A stretch of DNA of 64,000 nucleotides, taken from the NCBI GenBank assembly GCA_900110395.1, contig FODP01000020.1, positions 1 through 64,000 on the forward strand. Reading direction: 5' to 3'. The DNA comes from Rhodospirillales bacterium URHD0017 (GTDB lineage Bacteria; Pseudomonadota; Alphaproteobacteria; Reyranellales; Reyranellaceae). A program made the translations under genes and the position numbers. The first letter of the stretch is position 1. The number at the start of each line of letters is the position of its first letter. Below the pieces are notes generated by a model. The model was given only the letters and a program-made list of their open reading frames with translations. It had not been told where the DNA came from and ran no database searches. Shown piece after piece: positions 7,530 to 14,728 of this stretch.

Positions 7530-7603
7530 TCGCAAAGGATGCCGTGCCCTAAGGCGCGACTGCGCGTGACCAGCTTGTGGCTTTGTATCAGCTATTTCAG
7601 CGG

Positions 7604-7645
7604 TGATGAGTAGGAGCGGTACGGATTCGCCGTACCGTCCCACAC
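7604..7645. repeat. Dispersed 42-bp hairpin repeat, copy 2
   Basis: This copy differs from 4091-4132 at three of 42 positions. It contains a perfect hairpin, GGTACGG (7618-7624), loop ATTCG, CCGTACC (7630-7636). Confidence 0.8.
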
Positions 7646-8172
7646 CCAATCCAGGCGGCCAGCCAGTCCAAGGAGCAGCCAGCCGCCTCCCACACACCGG
7701 AGACACATGACTCGGCAGCCCGTGTCGCGGCAAGGATAAAGTGTTTATGCACGCTTAAGTGTACGCCGCAACTTGGCCCGAGTGTTGCTTCACTGCCCGC
7801 TTCGACCTCGGAGACACCCAATGGTCGCGCCCGCGCCGATCCTGCATCCGGGACAGAGGTACTGCCCTGGCCCCAAACAGGGCGGGCGGGTGGTTGAACT
7901 CCTTGGGGAACGACCGCAGTGGCCCACACCACTGTCTGCGCGGTCGGAGCCCGCGCGGGCCCGCCTCCATGGCGTCGGATCGGCAGATGGAGCGTTATAC
8001 ATTGGCCTTAACGAAGCGGGGCTTCGTCGTTTGTACCGGGCGGTATGGCGGTGCACGCCGATGGATTTTCGCCAAAGAGCTTTTGATCGACGCAGCTAGA
8101 ATGCAGTTAGTTTGTTGCTGACCCTTCAAGTTGGCGCTCCTACAACTCTCTAACCATGCGCAGAGGTATCAC
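7646..8172. other. Stretch without a supported gene
   Basis: Several overlapping open frames cross this interval on both strands, but none has a recognisable domain or convincing start. The best is a short plus frame ending at 8121 (METRYTLAL-type opening at about 7988), which I do not call. Confidence 0.4.
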
Positions 8173-8349
8173 ATGAGGTCCTCAGTGGAATGCTATGCAG
8201 AGGCGGAAGGGCTCGAACGTAAGGCGAGGACATCACAAGTGGCGTGGATCAGAGAACAGTGCTTGGTTTCGGCTGGATTATGGCGGGAGCATGCTGCGCA
8301 GGCCGAAGAGCGGGAGAAGGCCGAGCTGCTCAAGTCCGCCGCAGACTAG
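8173..8349 (+). CDS. Small helical hypothetical protein (Trp-motif family)
   Basis: This 58-residue protein (MRSSVECYAEAEGLERKAR, then SAGLWREHAAQAEEREKAE) shares the Tyr, Ala-rich and W-x3-A pattern of the proteins at 783 and 9063. ATG 8173 is preceded by GAGG at about 8163. An in-frame upstream start at 8131 is possible. It is predicted all-helical, with no known function. Confidence 0.6.
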   Translation: MRSSVECYAEAEGLERKARTSQVAWIREQCLVSAGLWREHAAQAEEREKAELLKSAAD

Positions 8350-8405
8350 CTTGGAACTACGATTGTCCCTGCGAAGCGGCGCCTCCAGTCGCCAGCGCTT
8401 GCAAG

Positions 8406-8783
8406 TCAGCCCCGGTGCAAAGCGCAGATCTTATTGCCAAATGGATCGCGCAAGTATGCGAGGTAGAGTTTTGCGGCACCGCCCTCGCGCCAACCGGGCG
8501 GATCTTCAATACTCTTTCCGCCGCTGGCTACGCCCGCGTCGTGGAAGGCTTTAACCTTGTCAGGGCTGTCGCAGGTGAACCCTATCGTGCCGCCATTGGC
8601 ATGGGCGGCTGGGTTGCCGTCGATTGGCTTGGATATTCCGAAAGTGCCGGACGGGGTGCGATAAAAGACTCGACCCTTCGCATCAATCTTGCCTTCCGGC
8701 ACGCCGATCGCGCCGAGCACGGCATCGTAGAACTTCTTCGAGATTGCAACGTCGTCTGAGCCGACAAAAATATGTGAGAACAT
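8406..8783 (-). CDS. VOC (glyoxalase-fold) family protein
   Basis: The 125-residue protein begins MFSHIFVGSDDVAISKKFYD and ends YLRDPFGNKICALHRG, the beta-alpha-beta-beta-beta VOC module seen in glyoxalase and bleomycin-resistance relatives. His4 and the C-terminal region could supply metal ligands, but the substrate cannot be inferred. ATG 8783 is supported by a strong GGGGGAGGG site just upstream; the longer frame upstream is not needed. Confidence 0.85.
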   Translation of the reverse strand: MFSHIFVGSDDVAISKKFYDAVLGAIGVPEGKIDAKGRVFYRTPSGTFGISKPIDGNPAAHANGGTIGFTCDSPDKVKAFHDAGVASGGKSIEDPPGWREGGAAKLYLAYLRDPFGNKICALHRG

Positions 8784-9062
8784 TTTCCCTCCCCCGCAGG
8801 TAGCCAGTATACGAGGCTGCGTTTTCGTGGACGACATCCTTGGCGATTCCGTTTCGGCGCGCGATCGGAACACAGAACGCGAAGCGCAAATGGCTCGTTG
8901 TTAACCATACGCGAAAAGGCGGGCATGCCTTGCGGCGTTAGTCGCTCTCGTCTTTGAAGGGCAAGGGTCGCGACTATCGCAAACCCAGGAGTCGGATCGG
9001 CAGATAGGCCCTCGCTCGACAGCGAATTCAGCTCGACCTCTGTCTCGACCGATTCAGGCTGT

Positions 9063-9308
9063 TTAATTTTTGAGACCTGAAAACGGTAAGATCGATGCCG
9101 CCGAGAACGAGCGCGAGTTCAAATCAACGGCGAGCTTGGCCGCTCGAGTATCTGACCTTTCTCCCTCGGATGGCCTGAAGGCGCCGGCCAGCCGGCGCCA
9201 CACAGCAGCAGACGCCAACATCCCCGCCTTCTTATTGGGAAGGTCGGTGATGGCCGACGTGTGCTCGCACGCTTCCGCGAGACGCAAATAGAGTTCTTTG
9301 GTGTTCAT
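9063..9308 (-). CDS. Small helical hypothetical protein (Trp-motif family)
   Basis: This 81-residue protein starts MNTKELYLRLAEACEHTSA and has GMLASAAVWRRLAGAF, matching the Tyr...A..W..LA pattern of the proteins at 783 and 8173. A clear GGGAGG lies before the ATG. The start overlaps the stop of the upstream gene (9305-9643) by four bases, so the two are very likely translated together. Confidence 0.65.
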   Translation of the reverse strand: MNTKELYLRLAEACEHTSAITDLPNKKAGMLASAAVWRRLAGAFRPSEGERSDTRAAKLAVDLNSRSFSAASILPFSGLKN

Positions 9309-9643
9309 TCTGACCTCCCACTTCGTGAGCGGGGATGCATGAAGGGCTCCGTAGACCTTCCGCCCATCAAACCGTAAAGCGTCGCAAGGCTTTTGCGGCC
9401 TACTCTCGGAATGTTCACCAATTCCGAAGCTTGAACTGTGAGAAGTTCATCGACCGTAAGAAAGCCGGCGTTGGCCAAAGCCCGGGCTGTCCCGAGCGGC
9501 ACACCCTTCCGCTCCCAATCTTTAGACGCCAGCCAATACTCTTCAGATAAAGAAGGTTTGCGTCTGATGTCGGCCAACACTCGCCCCCCGTTCGTCACAC
9601 AGGGGGCTATGTAATGGAAAAGCACACTCTTTGCCTGTGACAA
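9305..9643 (-). CDS. RpoA-CTD/helix-hairpin-helix-like protein
   Basis: The 112-residue protein has LANAGFLTVDELLTVQASEL followed by NIPRVGRKSLATLYGLMG. This resembles the C-terminal domain of the RNA polymerase alpha subunit and related HhH DNA-binding folds (leading helix, then PxxGxKS). Stand-alone RpoA-CTD-like proteins occur in mobile DNA of Hyphomicrobiales; their targets are unknown. It forms an overlapping pair with 9063-9308. Confidence 0.6.
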   Translation of the reverse strand: MSQAKSVLFHYIAPCVTNGGRVLADIRRKPSLSEEYWLASKDWERKGVPLGTARALANAGFLTVDELLTVQASELVNIPRVGRKSLATLYGLMGGRSTEPFMHPRSRSGRSE

Positions 9644-9783
9644 GTGTCACTGAATTGCCACAGGCGGCACTTGAATCGCCAACTCAGGCCGTTAGAAGGC
9701 CCGCCGGACGCTCGCTGCATATGTGCAGTCGGAGCGCACCTTTCCCACACCCGAATCTGAGCCGAGCAGGAGGACTGCCTAAA

Positions 9784-10125
9784 ATGGAAATGCCGGCAAC
9801 ACTCCAATGCCCTCTGACTCTCGTAACCTCAATTTCGCGCCAAAAAGGCAAAGCACCAGGTGCATTGTCTCACATGGTTGCCGCCAATTTGCGCGCTAGC
9901 GCCTTAGCACCAGTCGTTCGAGAGATCTGGGCAGAGGGATATATGAGCTACAACTCATTGGCGCGGGAATTGAACCGACGGCAAGTGCCGCCGCTCCGTG
10001 GCGGCAAAGAGTGGTACCCGATGACTGCCGGCCGGCTGCTGGAGCGTCTGGAACGGACTGGGCAAATCCGTATTCGACGGCCCGCCGACCGCGACGTACT
10101 GCTCCAACTTGCTATGCGCCAATAA
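9784..10125 (+). CDS. Recombinase-associated (resolvase middle-domain-like) protein
   Basis: Residues such as GYMSYNSLARELNRRQVPP and LRGGKEWYPMTAGRLLERL match the DNA-binding recombinase segment of large serine recombinases, where new sites are chosen by this helix-turn-helix. The catalytic resolvase domain is absent. At 113 residues it is either a stand-alone DNA-binding relative or a remnant. ATG 9784 follows AGGAGGA at 9770-9775. Confidence 0.6.
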   Translation: MEMPATLQCPLTLVTSISRQKGKAPGALSHMVAANLRASALAPVVREIWAEGYMSYNSLARELNRRQVPPLRGGKEWYPMTAGRLLERLERTGQIRIRRPADRDVLLQLAMRQ

Positions 10126-10504
10126 GACGGATTTGACCGCGAACGCGCGGATGCCCCCTCTCGGATTTTTTTGTTGGAACGTCGCGATTGTTCTAGCGGT
10201 TGGGCTTCACCACGAGGAGGACCTTCAATGCTGTCAGAATACGCCGTACCGGTCGCTCTGCTGGAGGCGGGCCCGCTAGGTGCGCGGTACCTCCTTTGAC
10301 CTTTGGAAGAACTCGGCACGGCCAACTATGACAGGTGCGAGGACCACGATGGGGCGCGCCAGGTGCTTTTCAGAGTAGTACGCCGTGCCTGGCGCTCTGT
10401 TGGTAATGGCCCTGTGCTTCGGCGTCGCTGCTATTCTGGTCACTCGCGAAGTGATCAAGCGAACGCGGAATTTGTCGTCGCGCAAATGCCGGTCGTGATC
10501 ACAG
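10126..10504. other. Stretch without a supported gene
   Basis: No open frame here has a recognisable domain or a good start. I see no strong hairpin or repeat. Confidence 0.4.
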
Positions 10505-10729
10505 ATGCCCCGAACAACCGATACACTTGCGCTTCATGTAATGCACCGCCTGTACGAGGCAACGGAAGGTCGACCCAATCCTTGGCGTATGCTCGCCGGC
10601 ATACAGATCACCCAAGCGGTCCTCGAACTGGCTGTGGAGCGCGGCTGGCTGATCGTAGACCAAGGTGAGCGTAACGTTGCCTTGACCCAAGCGGGACGAG
10701 AGCGGGTACGCCGGTGGCGGGATGAGTAA
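10505..10729 (+). CDS. Winged-helix-like small protein
   Basis: The 74-residue protein (HVMHRLYEATEGRPNPWRML, then ELAVERGWLIVDQGERNVALTQAGRERVRRW) has the helix pair and the LTxxGRxxxxxW ending typical of small winged-helix DNA-binding proteins. The pseudogene just downstream and the proteins at 4056 and 11265 have the same ending. No ribosome binding site is obvious. Confidence 0.55.
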   Translation: MPRTTDTLALHVMHRLYEATEGRPNPWRMLAGIQITQAVLELAVERGWLIVDQGERNVALTQAGRERVRRWRDE

Positions 10730-10795
10730 CAGTTGCGCTGTAAGGTTTCAGGGGCAATCTGGGCACTATGGCTCGCCATCGGCTGTTGGAGAATA

Positions 10796-11087
10796 ATGTC
10801 GTTCACGCCCCATCGCGCCTCGCCGCCGCGTAAGAGCAAACCGCCGCGTACCGCAGAGGTCCTCGACATTGCCGCGAGATACTTTGTGTACAAGCTCATG
10901 TGCCCGGTAAGGCGCGGGCGGAGTCATGGCATCCCCTCAGCACTCTTGGCGAAGCGGCGACGACTGTTCGTCGGGCTGTAGACCGCGGTTGGGTGACGCT
11001 GCGGATGTAGGGCAGGGACGGACAAAACAGCGATACGCGGCGCTTACTGACGAGGGGAGGGTTCTCGCCCGCAAGACCCTCAGGTAA
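10796..11087 (+). pseudogene. Winged-helix-like gene with two frameshifts
   Basis: Starting at ATG 10796, the frame gives AEVLDIAARYFVYKLM. Continuity then requires a shift near 10903-10908 (to ESWHPLSTLGEAATTVRRAV, then DRGWVTLR) and a second near 11004-11007, where one G appears missing (to TKQRYAALTDEGRVLARKTLR, stop 11085-11087). The composite is a normal-sized winged-helix protein like its neighbours. Each reading frame alone is too short. Confidence 0.55.
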
Positions 11088-11264
11088 GGCACCCCGAGAG
11101 ACCGGTGGGGCTTTTCTTTCTCCGGAGACGTGCTGTCCACTCAATTGTGATGATCCCAGCGCCCCTCGCTACGCCACATCCAACGAGCGTGAAGCAACTA
11201 GGACACTGTCGCGCTGCATATCGTACTGCTGGCACCTCGCGGGCCATTACGGCACCATGCGCAG

Positions 11265-11507
11265 GTGATCGCCAAAGATCGTCTTCAGCGCGCCGCGGCC
11301 TTCATCGCTCAGCTTCATCGCCTTAGCATCAACAGCCCGCATTCGTGGCGGCGGGCCCAAGCCATCGGCCGCGACATCGGTCTGGCCGATGCGGACCTGG
11401 AGCAGGCGATTCGCGATGCCGAGAAGGTCGGGTTCATACAGCGGCGGGTGGACGACGACGGCCTAATCCTTTTGACGGCCAAGGGCCGGGCGGCAGCCTC
11501 TCAGTAG
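11265..11507 (+). CDS. Winged-helix-like small protein
   Basis: The intact 80-residue product has a helical core (AAAFIAQLHRLSINSPHSWRR, then AIGRDIGLADADLEQAIRDA) and a C-terminal wing (GLILLTAKGRAAAS). It is the intact relative of the broken gene at 4056. The start codon is GTG. It is probably DNA-binding, with unknown target. Confidence 0.55.
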   Translation: MIAKDRLQRAAAFIAQLHRLSINSPHSWRRAQAIGRDIGLADADLEQAIRDAEKVGFIQRRVDDDGLILLTAKGRAAASQ

Positions 11508-11669
11508 GCAGTCGACACGCACCGTTGCCGACGCCCGGCCATCCGTTCGGCATCCTTTCACGGGAACGCGAAGAGGGCGGACATCAGCAGGCCCCTGCGG
11601 GTTTGACGCTGCCTGAGGGATTTGCTCGCGGTGGCCTATTTGTTGCCCTCCGGGGATACCGGTGGCCCG

Positions 11670-12131
11670 TCAGCGATGCTTCTTCTTGGCGGCGGTTTTG
11701 ACGCGCCCGGTCTTGCTTCGCGCGCCAGACTTCGCCCGCGGCGTGATGCGCTTCTTCGCGCCCGCTGACTTCATCTTGGCGCGCGGTGCGATCGGTCGCT
11801 CGACCGCTTTGGCCGCCGACCGCTGGAGCGTCGGCTTCTCCTTCTTGAGCGTGTCGCCGCCTTGGGTGATGGCAGCCGCCACCGAGTCCACCACCACCGC
11901 CGTGGCAGCGGCCGCCGCCGCGCCCAAGGCCTTGCCGGCGACGGTCCTGACCTCGTCGGTGGCCTGACCGATCGTGCTCTTCTTCGTTATCCTCGTCTCC
12001 GTTGCTTTGGGTTCTGACGCGCCGCATTCTTCATATGGGCACACCTTCGCGGCAGACCAGTCACACTGGCAGCGCCGGAAACGGTCGCGCACGTCCCGCA
12101 AACGCCCATGACGGCCACGCCACTCCACCAC
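11670..12131 (-). CDS. Lys/Ala-rich basic protein (histone H1-like tail)
   Basis: The 153-residue frame ends in a strongly basic tail rich in Lys, Arg and Ala (AKMKSAGAKKRITPRAKSGA, then KTAAKKKHR) after an Ala-rich helix (VAGKALGAAAAAATAVVV). Such tails bind DNA in bacterial H1-like proteins, but low-complexity frames can also arise by chance in GC-rich DNA. The N-terminus (CQCDWSAAKVCPYEECG) is of unclear origin, and the real start may be nearer 12040. Confidence 0.45.
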   Translation of the reverse strand: MVEWRGRHGRLRDVRDRFRRCQCDWSAAKVCPYEECGASEPKATETRITKKSTIGQATDEVRTVAGKALGAAAAAATAVVVDSVAAAITQGGDTLKKEKPTLQRSAAKAVERPIAPRAKMKSAGAKKRITPRAKSGARSKTGRVKTAAKKKHR

Positions 12132-12196
12132 AATTTAGTAGGCGCCAACGCGCGTGAGCGCGCGCGTCATGGGCTCTTACTGGCAGCCTCGAAATG

Positions 12197-12215
12197 TGCT
12201 ACAAATTCTGTAGCG
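12197..12215. promoter_or_regulatory. Palindromic operator and promoter of HGGxSTG copy 2
   Basis: GCTACA and TGTAGC flank a short AT-rich spacer, as at 5153-5171. The surrounding CTTACT-N18-TACAAA promoter-like pair and its distance to the ATG (12219) are also kept. A conserved dyad over the -10 element suggests repression by a shared factor. Confidence 0.5.
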
Positions 12216-12218
12216 ACC

Positions 12219-12533
12219 ATGCGAAACAAGATCCTCTGCCGAGCCACTACCCGACGCGGGACGCCCTGCCAGTGCAAGGCGATCAGGACAAAGCGCGGGG
12301 CGCTGAGATGTCGGCTGCATGGCGGCCTGTCGACCGGCCCCAAGACGATCGAGGGCCGAGAGCGCATCGCCGCTGCGCAGCGGGCACGCTGGGCCGCTCG
12401 ACGCGCCGGCCCCGCTGGTAACAGCGAGAAAACAGCGGGAGCGCGATGCGGCGTGAGTGATACCCCTCGGCATGCCGTCGCCCCGATAGATCAACGGGTT
12501 AGCTCTTTGAATATGGCCGTGGAGCATGCCTAA
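12219..12533 (+). CDS. HGGxSTG-domain small protein, copy 2
   Basis: This 104-residue protein has ILCRATTRRGTPCQCKAI, LRCRLHGGLSTGPKT and EGRERIAAAQRARW. Its three or four Cys plus the HGG His suggest a small zinc finger, followed by a basic helix. HGGxSTG proteins are frequent beside phage-like genes in alphaproteobacteria and have no known function. It overlaps copy 3 (12526) by eight bases, so the two form an operon under the palindrome at 12197. Confidence 0.7.
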   Translation: MRNKILCRATTRRGTPCQCKAIRTKRGALRCRLHGGLSTGPKTIEGRERIAAAQRARWAARRAGPAGNSEKTAGARCGVSDTPRHAVAPIDQRVSSLNMAVEHA

Positions 12534-12819
12534 ACACGTCTGCGGCGCCTGGACGGAGCCGGCATGGATGCGGGCAGGATTCCGCGCCCTGCGCTTGCGC
12601 CACCTGTCACACGGCCGATGCGGGGCCACGGCGATCAAGACCAAGCGAGGGGCCTGGCGCTGCCCGCTTCACGGTGGGCTCAGCACTGGGCCAAAGTCTG
12701 CCGAGGGCAAGGCCCGGATCAGTGCCGCAGCTCGTGCGCGCTGGGCGGCCTTTCGAGCGGCAAAGACTGACACGGCTAGGCGCCAACTGTCGCAAGAGTC
12801 GCAACTGTCGCAGGGGTAG
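12526..12819 (+). CDS. HGGxSTG-domain small protein, copy 3
   Basis: The 97-residue product carries CGATAIKTKRGAWRCPLHGG, then LSTGPKSAEGKARIS and AAARARWAAF, so the core is intact. The N-terminus differs from copy 2 and lacks the CxA..RRG segment, which may reflect divergence or a frameshift. The last residues (RRQLSQESQLSQG) are encoded by the 9-bp repeat at 12784. It is translationally coupled to copy 2. Confidence 0.65.
   Translation: MPKHVCGAWTEPAWMRAGFRALRLRHLSHGRCGATAIKTKRGAWRCPLHGGLSTGPKSAEGKARISAAARARWAAFRAAKTDTARRQLSQESQLSQG
12784..12816. repeat. 9-bp-period repeat, copy 2
   Basis: CAACTGTCG, CAAGAGTCG and CAACTGTCG in tandem are followed by CAGGGG. The array lies inside the 3' end of the HGGxSTG copy 3 gene; the period of nine keeps the reading frame. 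Confidence 0.75.
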
Positions 12820-12888
12820 CGGAGCCGGATGACAGCGGCGAGGAATATCCGCACCAGTACGCGCGATGCGCGCATCATGGGGTGTTAG

Positions 12889-13308
12889 ATGGCCGCCCAA
12901 AAAGCGGCCCTGGTAACAGGGCGAAAACAGGGGCGAGGGCACAACGGCGGCCCGCCGATCGACAGCGGCCCCGGCAGGCCCAGTCGTTACACGCCCGAGG
13001 TTGCCCGCATGCTCTTTGACCGGCTGGCCGCTGGCGACTCTCTCAGCGCGATGTGCCGGGAGCCTGGCACGCCATCAAAGCGGGCCGTGCTGTCGTGGGT
13101 GGCGACCAAGCCCGAGTTTCGGCGGGTGTACGACATAGCCCGGCAGTGCGGGCGCGAGACGATCGGGGAAGACGTACTAGAGATTGCCGATCGGGCCGGC
13201 CAGCGCGGCGGCCTGCCCATACCCCTCGCCCGGCGCCTGATCGACGCTAAGAAATGGCACTTTGCCCGGATGACGCCGAAGCGGCGCGGCCCGCGCCCAG
13301 TGAGCTAG
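12889..13308 (+). CDS. Terminase small subunit-like protein
   Basis: This 139-residue protein reads GRPSRYTPEVARMLFDRLAA, then GDSLSAMCREPGTPSKRAVL, WVATKPEFRRVYDIAR and LEIADRAG. It is the helix-turn-helix and oligomerisation layout of phage small terminase relatives that recognise packaging sites. The end (LIDAKKWHFARMTPKRRG) also fits. No large terminase, portal or capsid gene lies nearby, so this is probably a remnant or a recruited DNA-binding protein. Confidence 0.7.
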   Translation: MAAQKAALVTGRKQGRGHNGGPPIDSGPGRPSRYTPEVARMLFDRLAAGDSLSAMCREPGTPSKRAVLSWVATKPEFRRVYDIARQCGRETIGEDVLEIADRAGQRGGLPIPLARRLIDAKKWHFARMTPKRRGPRPVS

Positions 13309-13769
13309 GGCGACAGGGCCACCGCCTGCCGGCGGAACGCCAGCAGCTCGGCCAGATCCTCCGGCACGCGAAGCCTGCGACCGACATAGACGTGGCTGGT
13401 TCGCGTGGCGCTCTGCCACCCTGGCCGCACTGTGTCGTCATCCTCGACGGGCAGCGGGACGTGGTTAGCGGTGATGACGATGTGAACCAGATCAGGTGAA
13501 GGGCTTGAGCTGGCCGTGCCCGAGTCGGATGCGGCAGGCAGTGGCCGAACTGTCGCAGAAGTCGCAACTGTCGCAGGGGTGCCGGGATCAACCGGAGGCT
13601 CGGCAGACTCTTTCGCATCGAGCAAGCGGGAGACCTGGGCGCGGTGCCATGTGGTCGCCCCGGCTGGTGTCTTAATGCCTCGTCGCTGTAACGCCTTGGC
13701 GATGCTGCCGAGCGTCGTGATACCCGACGCCTTAATGGCCTGAACCGTGCTTCGCAAATCGTCGTTCAT
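13305..13769 (-). CDS. HTH recombinase-like hypothetical protein
   Basis: The 154-residue protein starts with a helix-turn-helix (STVQAIKASGITTLGSIAKA, then LQRRGIKTPAGATTWHRAQVSRLL), close to the recombinase segment of serine recombinases. The remainder is Pro/Ser/Thr-rich and then VHIVITANHVPLPVEDD. No catalytic domain is present. It overlaps the terminase-like gene by four bases at the 3' end (convergent) and contains a 9-bp-period repeat. Confidence 0.55.
   Translation of the reverse strand: MNDDLRSTVQAIKASGITTLGSIAKALQRRGIKTPAGATTWHRAQVSRLLDAKESAEPPVDPGTPATVATSATVRPLPAASDSGTASSSPSPDLVHIVITANHVPLPVEDDDTVRPGWQSATRTSHVYVGRRLRVPEDLAELLAFRRQAVALSP
13547..13579. repeat. 9-bp-period repeat, copy 3
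   Basis: GAACTGTCG, CAGAAGTCG and CAACTGTCG in tandem are followed by CAGGGG, nearly the same as the array at 12784. It lies within the gene at 13305-13769, encoding a Thr/Ala/Val-rich segment on that strand. Confidence 0.75.
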
Positions 13770-14165
13770 GGCTCAGTGTAACACCAATTCAATTGAACCG
13801 TCGTTTGAATGTCCAAGCATTCAGAACAACGTCATATCAATGATCTGGGAGCTGCACTCGGGCTGACGTAGCAGACTGGCGCGCGGGTTGGGCGAGGCGC
13901 ACACGGCCTGCCCTCGGGCCGTCCGGGCTTGCGATGCTGTACGGGCAAAAATGACTGTCGGCCGACTGGCCAATTGGGGCTACAGGCTTCCCGCCTGTGT
14001 GCCGTCATTTCGTGGACGAGCGCGCAGAGGTGATCGGCCACCACGCTGGCTGGACGAGCGTCTTTGCCGACTGCGCGGACGCCCGAAACTCAGCTCCGTG
14101 CTACCCTGGTGTTACCCGGACCCTGCATGGCGGTCATGCGCTTCCAGCTAACCCATTGATATTTA
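13770..14165. other. Intergenic stretch at the island edge
   Basis: No gene is supported. A 10-bp palindrome TTCAATTGAA (13788-13797) lies about 20 bases before the start of the 13305-13769 gene and could be its operator. A short hairpin ACAGGC-TTCCC-GCCTGT lies at 13982-13998. The right boundary is tRNA-Thr. Confidence 0.5.
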
Positions 14166-14241
14166 TGGTGCCCCGAGACGGAATCGAACCGCCGACCCCA
14201 TCATTACGAATGACGTGCTCTACCAGCTGAGCTATCGGGGC
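14166..14241 (-). tRNA. tRNA-Thr(CGT)
   Basis: The minus strand gives a regular cloverleaf. The acceptor is GCCCCGA, the D-arm has GCTC/GAGC, the anticodon stem is CGTCA/TGATG around TTCGTAA (anticodon CGT), the T-loop is TTCGATT, and CCA is encoded. Its 3' end faces the accessory region to the left, the usual geometry for integration into a tRNA gene. Confidence 0.95.
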
Positions 14242-14312
14242 ACGGCGCGGGTTCTAGGCGAAAGGCCCTGACGGCGCAAGCGGCCATCCGGCCGCGCCCC
14301 AGGAGCTGGACC

Positions 14313-14702
14313 ATGACCCGCAAGGCCCATTGTTGCTGCGGCGCCTGCAGCATCGAGGTGGAGGGCGAGCCCGTCCTCAACGCCATTTGCCATTGCGGCA
14401 ATTGCAAGCGGCGGACCGGCAGCGCCTTCGGCTGGTCGGCCTATTTCGCCGACGAGGCTGTGACGGCCAAGGCAGGCGACTTCGGCCTTTATGAGATCGC
14501 GGGCGCCAAGGCGCAGCGTCGCTGGTTCTGCGCCGCCTGCGGCACCACCCTGCTGTGGCAGGCCGACGGATGGCCGGCCCAGACCGGCATCGCCGGCGGC
14601 TGCTTCACCGAGACGCCGCTGCCCGAGCCAACCGCCACGGTGTCGAACAACGGCCGCTGCGCGTGGCTCGGCCTGCCGGCCGGCTGGCGCACCACGCCGT
14701 AG
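14313..14702 (+). CDS. GFA family protein (CENP-V/GFA zinc domain)
   Basis: This 129-residue protein has CCCGACSIEVEG, CHCGNCKRRTGSAF and WFCAACGTTL, the conserved Cys sets that bind two zinc ions in glutathione-dependent formaldehyde-activating (GFA) relatives. Enzymatic activity is not established for most members. Length and motif order are normal. It precedes the transporter gene at 14729 in the same direction. Confidence 0.9.
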   Translation: MTRKAHCCCGACSIEVEGEPVLNAICHCGNCKRRTGSAFGWSAYFADEAVTAKAGDFGLYEIAGAKAQRRWFCAACGTTLLWQADGWPAQTGIAGGCFTETPLPEPTATVSNNGRCAWLGLPAGWRTTP

Positions 14703-14728
14703 ACGTCGCACCAGCGTTTCGCGCGTCC

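Noticed and set aside
3970..13579. The 9-bp arrays as a CRISPR locus
   Set aside because: Units are tandem with no spacers, far too short, and no cas gene is present.
12219..13769. An intact prophage
   Set aside because: Only a small-terminase-like and recombinase-like pieces are present. There is no large terminase, portal, capsid, tail or lysis gene in the window.
9784..13769. Functional serine recombinase genes at 9784 and 13305
   Set aside because: Both show only the DNA-binding recombinase-like helix-turn-helix. The catalytic resolvase domain is missing.
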